The position numbers and the translations under genes are program-made. This document shows, piece by piece, positions 16,492 to 19,804 of a DNA stretch of 19,804 bases. The notes under the pieces are model-generated. The model saw only the letters and a list, made by a program, of their open reading frames with translations. It had not been told where the DNA came from and did not search any database. The stretch is from NCBI GenBank assembly GCA_004802725.1, contig SGPM01000411.1, forward strand, positions 1,463 to 21,266, given 5' to 3'. Positions within the stretch are counted from its first letter, which is position 1. Each line of letters starts with the position of its first letter. This stretch comes from Antrodiella citrinella (taxonomy: Eukaryota > Basidiomycota > Agaricomycetes > Polyporales > Steccherinaceae).

Positions 16492-19452
16492 TCAGCGCAT
16501 AGCTCGCAGAGGAATCAATAAGTACCTTATCTTGGCGCTGGGTTTGACAACCACAGGCACGCCTTCAATATTGATCGTCACATTTGGACCGAGATCCTTC
16601 TGCTCCCATCGCTTACTATTCGGCATCAAAAAGTGCACGAGCTCATTCTTGGTACGCTCCACCCTAAGGCCGAGACGCTCCAAATCTGTCGATATTCCTT
16701 TGAACACCTTCGCCAGGAGTACCGCATTGGTCTCCAACGTTGCAGACGTCACGACAATCGCGCCGTCGTCCACATAGAACTGCATGATGCAGCCATTGAT
16801 GTCAATGATCATCTCCCGATCATCATCCACCATCTTGACGCGAGCATCCGTGCCCGCCCATTTATGTATCGCTGCTGCAATATACAGCCCCGACAATATC
16901 GGTGACAGGGCAGAGCCCTGTCCCACTCCTAGCGGAGTGTCAATATCTTCCGAGAAGTTCTTTTGGAACCTTATCCTCGTCTTCCTATCTTTGAGATAAT
17001 CATCAAAGAAGGCAACATAGCGCGGGTGGAACCCTTGCTTGCTCATGATTGCCCCAAGAAGGTCGTGATTAATGGAGGGGTAGAACTGTGCGATGTCGAA
17101 CAACAGCATCGAGCATACCAGACCCTTCCGTCGTGCCTGTAGCACATGGTGCACAACATGCACACCCGCGTCTACAGTCGAATTCTGGATTGTGCCTTCG
17201 AACTGGTTCGGATGGATCACGCCATACTTTTGCCCCTGGAATTGGAGCCGCGTCGCGATCACCTTCTCAAACGCCTTNCCNAGGCANTTCAGAAGNACGA
17301 TCGGNCGGTACGATTTAGCTTTNCTATAATCNTCTTTCCCAGGCTTGGGAATCACNACCGTGATGTTCACCTTGAACATCTCCGGCCACGTGCCTGAACG
17401 GAAACATTCGTTCAGNAANTTNGCGGCACCNTCCGCCGCATCTTTNACAGCCAGTATCTTCTTGAGAAGACGCCAACCGCAATGATCNAGTCCTGGAGTG
17501 GACGTNTTTGANGTGCCNTTNACAGCACTCANAATCTCNGCCGCACTTACCCACGCCCATTCNCGGGTGGGTANTTGCGGATANGTATCCACTACTGTCG
17601 GGTCAATAGGGTTCGGCGTCGTCGGATANAACGTCTCNTTAAACGTCTTGAATATATCCTCCGGTGTGGCTGCCGGCGTACCGTCAGCCTGAATGAGCNT
17701 CGANAACGCNTCNTCTGGCTTCTTTCGAGTCCAGGCGACCANATCCCACATCTTGGTAGTGTTCTCTACCTTCGCTATGGTCTTGTCAAAGAACTCCCGT
17801 CGNGCACGACGAGCCGCTCCCTTNAGTCTNTTNCCGCATCNGGCAANTCTNTCNCGNCGNTCATTCCCATTCTCNNCAGGAACTCGTCTGAGTTTCGCAC
17901 TTCTAAANTGCGTCGCCGCTTCCTTNCACTCCGCGTTCCACCANGAANGCGACTTGCCAGGNACGAANTTGGGCTCACTGCTACATGANTCCCACGCCTC
18001 CCTCATCNNCTCGCTNANCNCATCAGCGANGTCATCAATCGAATCCGTGTCTGGATCCCAATCTTCATCGAACAGCGCCGCAAGCGCTTCTCCGATCTGG
18101 TTCACATAGACTTCTTCTAGCGGCGAGTCCTCTTTTATCCGCGGCTGGCTCATAGGCCACATCGCTTCGAGTGGTATCTCCCATGTCAGAACAGCATGGT
18201 CGGAATTAATGAGCGTGTCATGCAGGTGGACCCTGCAATTCGCGTCCGCCGTGTACAGGATGGGCACCCATACAAGATCAATAACCTGTGGTCTAAGCGC
18301 CTCATTGTGCGATTGCCACGTGAATTCTCGNCGATANTTGGCGAGTTCTAAATTCAAGCTTGCCATGACGTCAATGACGCTCTCAACGTCATCTCTGTCT
18401 CTGGCAATCGCTTTCTGGTATGAAGCCCCGCTNGGCCCCCAAACACCCGAATGCAGNTTGAAATCACCCGCAATCGTCAGNACGGACGGGAGGCANTCTG
18501 CNCTCCNTTCCAAATATTTACTTCCAGCATGNGTCTTAGGCTGGTTGTACACATTTATGAGNAGCTGNGGCCCCTCTCTNGTNGTCAAGCTGACGGCGCA
18601 CACGTCGTCATGCTTGATCAGGTTGTCTGCCAATCTTGGCATCAAATGCTCCCAACGCTTGTTCACGTGGATGCATACCGACGACTCCTTATGAGCCCCC
18701 AAGCACATGAAGTTACGATGGCGAGTCGTATGTTCGAATTCGTCACCCTCCGGCTCTTTGGCCGACGGGACGCGCTTGATAAGACCCCATGAGATCTCTT
18801 GCATGAAGATGACATCGTGGTCCCGATACATCTCTAGTATGTTGCGGCTATTCTCGCCGCTACGCTGAACATTGACGCTGACCATACGCAGCATGGGCCG
18901 CATATGGTCAACCGCCCTCCCTTTTCGATGAGGTAACCCTAAGTCCTCATCTGAATACCCTTTCTGCATGATCGACGAGTCCGTGTACTCATTGATCGGC
19001 CATACGAAGTCCCGCCACGGGACAGGCTCTTCCACCTGACTGCCACTCGGCTCCACGCACATAATGCATGTCCCCGGAGGCGGTGTGGCTAGCCCTTCAG
19101 GCCAGTCTAGATCTTCCCTAATGATGTCCATGAACGGCACGTTCATGAACACCCTTGGGTCACTGGAATCGTCGGAATCATTAGACTCCGGGCGACCTCC
19201 TTGACTGTGCGTCGGTGCCCCGTAATACTGCGGAGTCAAACCAAATTCTATATCTGTCCCGCCCTCAAGGGACGGCGACCGATGTGCTACAGGTACAGGG
19301 GANTGACTACGNGANGGCATGTCCAAATCTGCAATGGGATCATACNANTCAAAAGANGCATGGGGNGATGANTGTACTACANCGTGCTGACTAGCAGNAC
19401 GTACGGAGCTGGGATCACATGAGGAAAAGTCAACATATGGAAGGGGAGGCAT
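16492..19452 (-). CDS. LINE-type ORF: APE endonuclease plus reverse transcriptase (986 aa)
   Basis: This encodes the enzyme of a non-LTR retrotransposon, which nicks DNA and reverse-transcribes its RNA at the nick. Residues 1-185 are an unrecognised acidic, Ser/Pro-rich segment with no zinc knuckle. The APE-like endonuclease spans about 187-425: SVNVQ, QEISW with the catalytic Glu at 219, VYNQP, AGDF 328-331, IDLVWV, and SDH 417-419. The reverse transcriptase spans about 645-965: TPGxDH, PKPGK, SYxPI, FDIAQFYPSINH (785-796), GVGQGSALSP (842-851) and FYVDD 892-896. The frame stops just after KIRYL (974-978), where related enzymes normally continue with a thumb region and often RNase H or a C-terminal zinc motif, so the 3' end looks truncated or frameshifted. 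The N-rich stretch 17270-18010 makes residues about 480-730 uncertain. The start is the first ATG after a TATA-like box. Confidence 0.85.
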   Translation of the reverse strand: MPPLPYVDFSSCDPSSVRXASQHXVVXSXPHXSFXXYDPIADLDMXXRSXSPVPVAHRSPSLEGGTDIEFGLTPQYYGAPTHSQGGRPESNDSDDSSDPRVFMNVPFMDIIREDLDWPEGLATPPPGTCIMCVEPSGSQVEEPVPWRDFVWPINEYTDSSIMQKGYSDEDLGLPHRKGRAVDHMRPMLRMVSVNVQRSGENSRNILEMYRDHDVIFMQEISWGLIKRVPSAKEPEGDEFEHTTRHRNFMCLGAHKESSVCIHVNKRWEHLMPRLADNLIKHDDVCAVSLXXREGXQXLINVYNQPKXHAGSKYLEXXAXCLPSXLTIAGDFXLHSGVWGXSGASYQKAIARDRDDVESVIDVMASLNLELAXYXREFTWQSHNEALRPQVIDLVWVPILYTADANCRVHLHDTLINSDHAVLTWEIPLEAMWPMSQPRIKEDSPLEEVYVNQIGEALAALFDEDWDPDTDSIDDXADXXSEXMREAWXSCSSEPXFXPGKSXXWWNAEXKEAATXFRSAKLRRVPXENGNXXXXRXAXCXXRXKGAARRXRREFFDKTIAKVENTTKMWDXVAWTRKKPXXAXSXLIQADGTPAATPEDIFKTFXETXYPTTPNPIDPTVVDXYPQXPTXEWAWVSAXEIXSAXXGXSXTSTPGXDHCGWRLLKKILAXKDAAXGAXXXLNECFRSGTWPEMFKVNITXVIPKPGKXDYXKAKSYXPIXLLXCXXKAFEKVIATRLQFQGQKYGVIHPNQFEGTIQNSTVDAGVHVVHHVLQARRKGLVCSMLLFDIAQFYPSINHDLLGAIMSKQGFHPRYVAFFDDYLKDRKTRIRFQKNFSEDIDTPLGVGQGSALSPILSGLYIAAAIHKWAGTDARVKMVDDDREMIIDINGCIMQFYVDDGAIVVTSATLETNAVLLAKVFKGISTDLERLGLRVERTKNELVHFLMPNSKRWEQKDLGPNVTINIEGVPVVVKPSAKIRYLLIPLRAMR

Positions 19453-19665
19453 AAGCGGAGGCGTGAGTGTAGTTGGGTTGGAGTTCGGATTGGGAAAGGG
19501 GGGGTGTCATGTGCTCGGCTTATATAATGGGTACGCATAATTCGCATGTGTCATAGCCATACCCTTCTATGCTCCCTGGTAGGAGTCTGGCTAAATTCCC
19601 ATGACTAGTTAGCGGTGCACAAAAGTAGCGGCGTCTAGGTGGCCCGCTCCAGACTTGGAACATAC
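19453..19665 (-). other. Spacer between LIM exon and LINE ORF (intron start plus LINE upstream region)
   Basis: On the - strand this starts with the splice donor GTATGT after the LIM exon. A possible branch site CTAAC and acceptor TTTAG at 19591-19595 would make a 75-bp intron, but the sequence after it (PDSYQGA, then stop) does not continue a LIM domain. Further on come a TATA-like box and a pyrimidine-rich stretch before the LINE ATG. The exact 5' end of the LINE cannot be placed. Confidence 0.4.
19520..19526 (-). promoter_or_regulatory. TATA-like box upstream of LINE ORF
   Basis: The - strand reads ATTATATAAGCC about 68 bp before the ATG, followed by C-rich and CAAC-rich leader sequence typical of fungal promoters. 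It may belong to the LINE or be flanking host sequence. Confidence 0.4.
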
Positions 19666-19804
19666 CTTGTTAATCATATAACACTCTGGGTGCCAGCACT
19701 CGTCCCGCATATTCCGGTTTATCTCCACGAACTGCTTCAAAATCGCGCTGTTGCAGCCAGCGCATTTCGTAGCGAACCTGGTCGAGTAATGGTGATGGCA
19801 GTAG
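19666..19804 (-). CDS. Partial LIM-domain exon, likely fungal RhoGAP (host gene, edge-truncated)
   Basis: The - strand frame runs 46 codons from the window edge to AACAAG, followed by GTATGT, a standard fungal splice donor in phase 0. It contains C-x2-C (CAGC), 20 residues, then H-x2-C (HPEC), the first zinc site of a LIM domain. The tail reads HPECYMINK, without the usual next cysteine pair, which I recall as typical of LIM domains in fungal Rho GTPase-activating proteins. Such proteins switch off Rho-type GTPases in polarity control; that role is inferred from family resemblance. No following exon is recognisable before the LINE ORF, so the gene may be cut by the LINE, or the exon may be a displaced fragment. 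Confidence 0.6.

Noticed and set aside
16400..16530. A DSS...DTG pattern in the frame just after the LINE stop, suggesting an aspartic protease
   Set aside because: No surrounding protease signature is present and the frame closes soon after; it is a chance match in a breakpoint region.

Overview
The window looks like a repeat-rich stretch of a fungal nuclear genome, most likely a basidiomycete. The reasons are large Ty1/copia retrotransposons, an APE-type LINE, and a right-edge exon that reads as a LIM domain of a fungal RhoGAP-like protein ending at a GTATGT splice donor. No database was searched, so the organism is an inference. Single-base Ns cluster in the repeats, so some joins could be assembly chimaeras.

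Positions 1-13914 are a nested retrotransposon cluster built from two families. Family A is an autonomous Ty1/copia element with a 365-bp TG...CA LTR, a primer-binding site matching the initiator tRNA-Met anticodon arm, a leader of about 0.7 kb and one Gag-PR-IN-RT-RH frame. Family B is a 340-bp TG...CA sequence with no coding part, seen only inside A copies, and most simply a set of solo LTRs. On the + strand, A1 (about 359-6213) and A2 (6579-11594) lie head to tail and share the LTR at 6214-6578. A2 has an open 1434-codon frame, while A1 is broken by a B copy in gag. On the - strand, A3 (13420-12029) keeps its 5' LTR, leader and first 99 gag codons. A4 (13914-13697) is a small deleted leader fragment. 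The B pieces sit exactly at the joins and carry mismatched or shared 5-bp flanks, which lets past recombination and an inversion be read from the sequence.

Positions 13915-15041 are unique-looking, AT-rich intergenic DNA. Positions 15042-16409 (- strand) hold a frameshifted gene or pseudogene of unknown function. Positions 16492-19452 (- strand) hold the endonuclease plus reverse transcriptase ORF of a LINE, with a TATA-like box about 70 bp upstream; the ORF ends soon after the RT palm. The right edge (19666-19804, - strand) is a host LIM-domain exon whose continuation is not visible next to the LINE.

No CRISPR, rRNA, tRNA or obviously new enzymatic system was found. The most unusual content is the recombination record in the nested A/B cluster.
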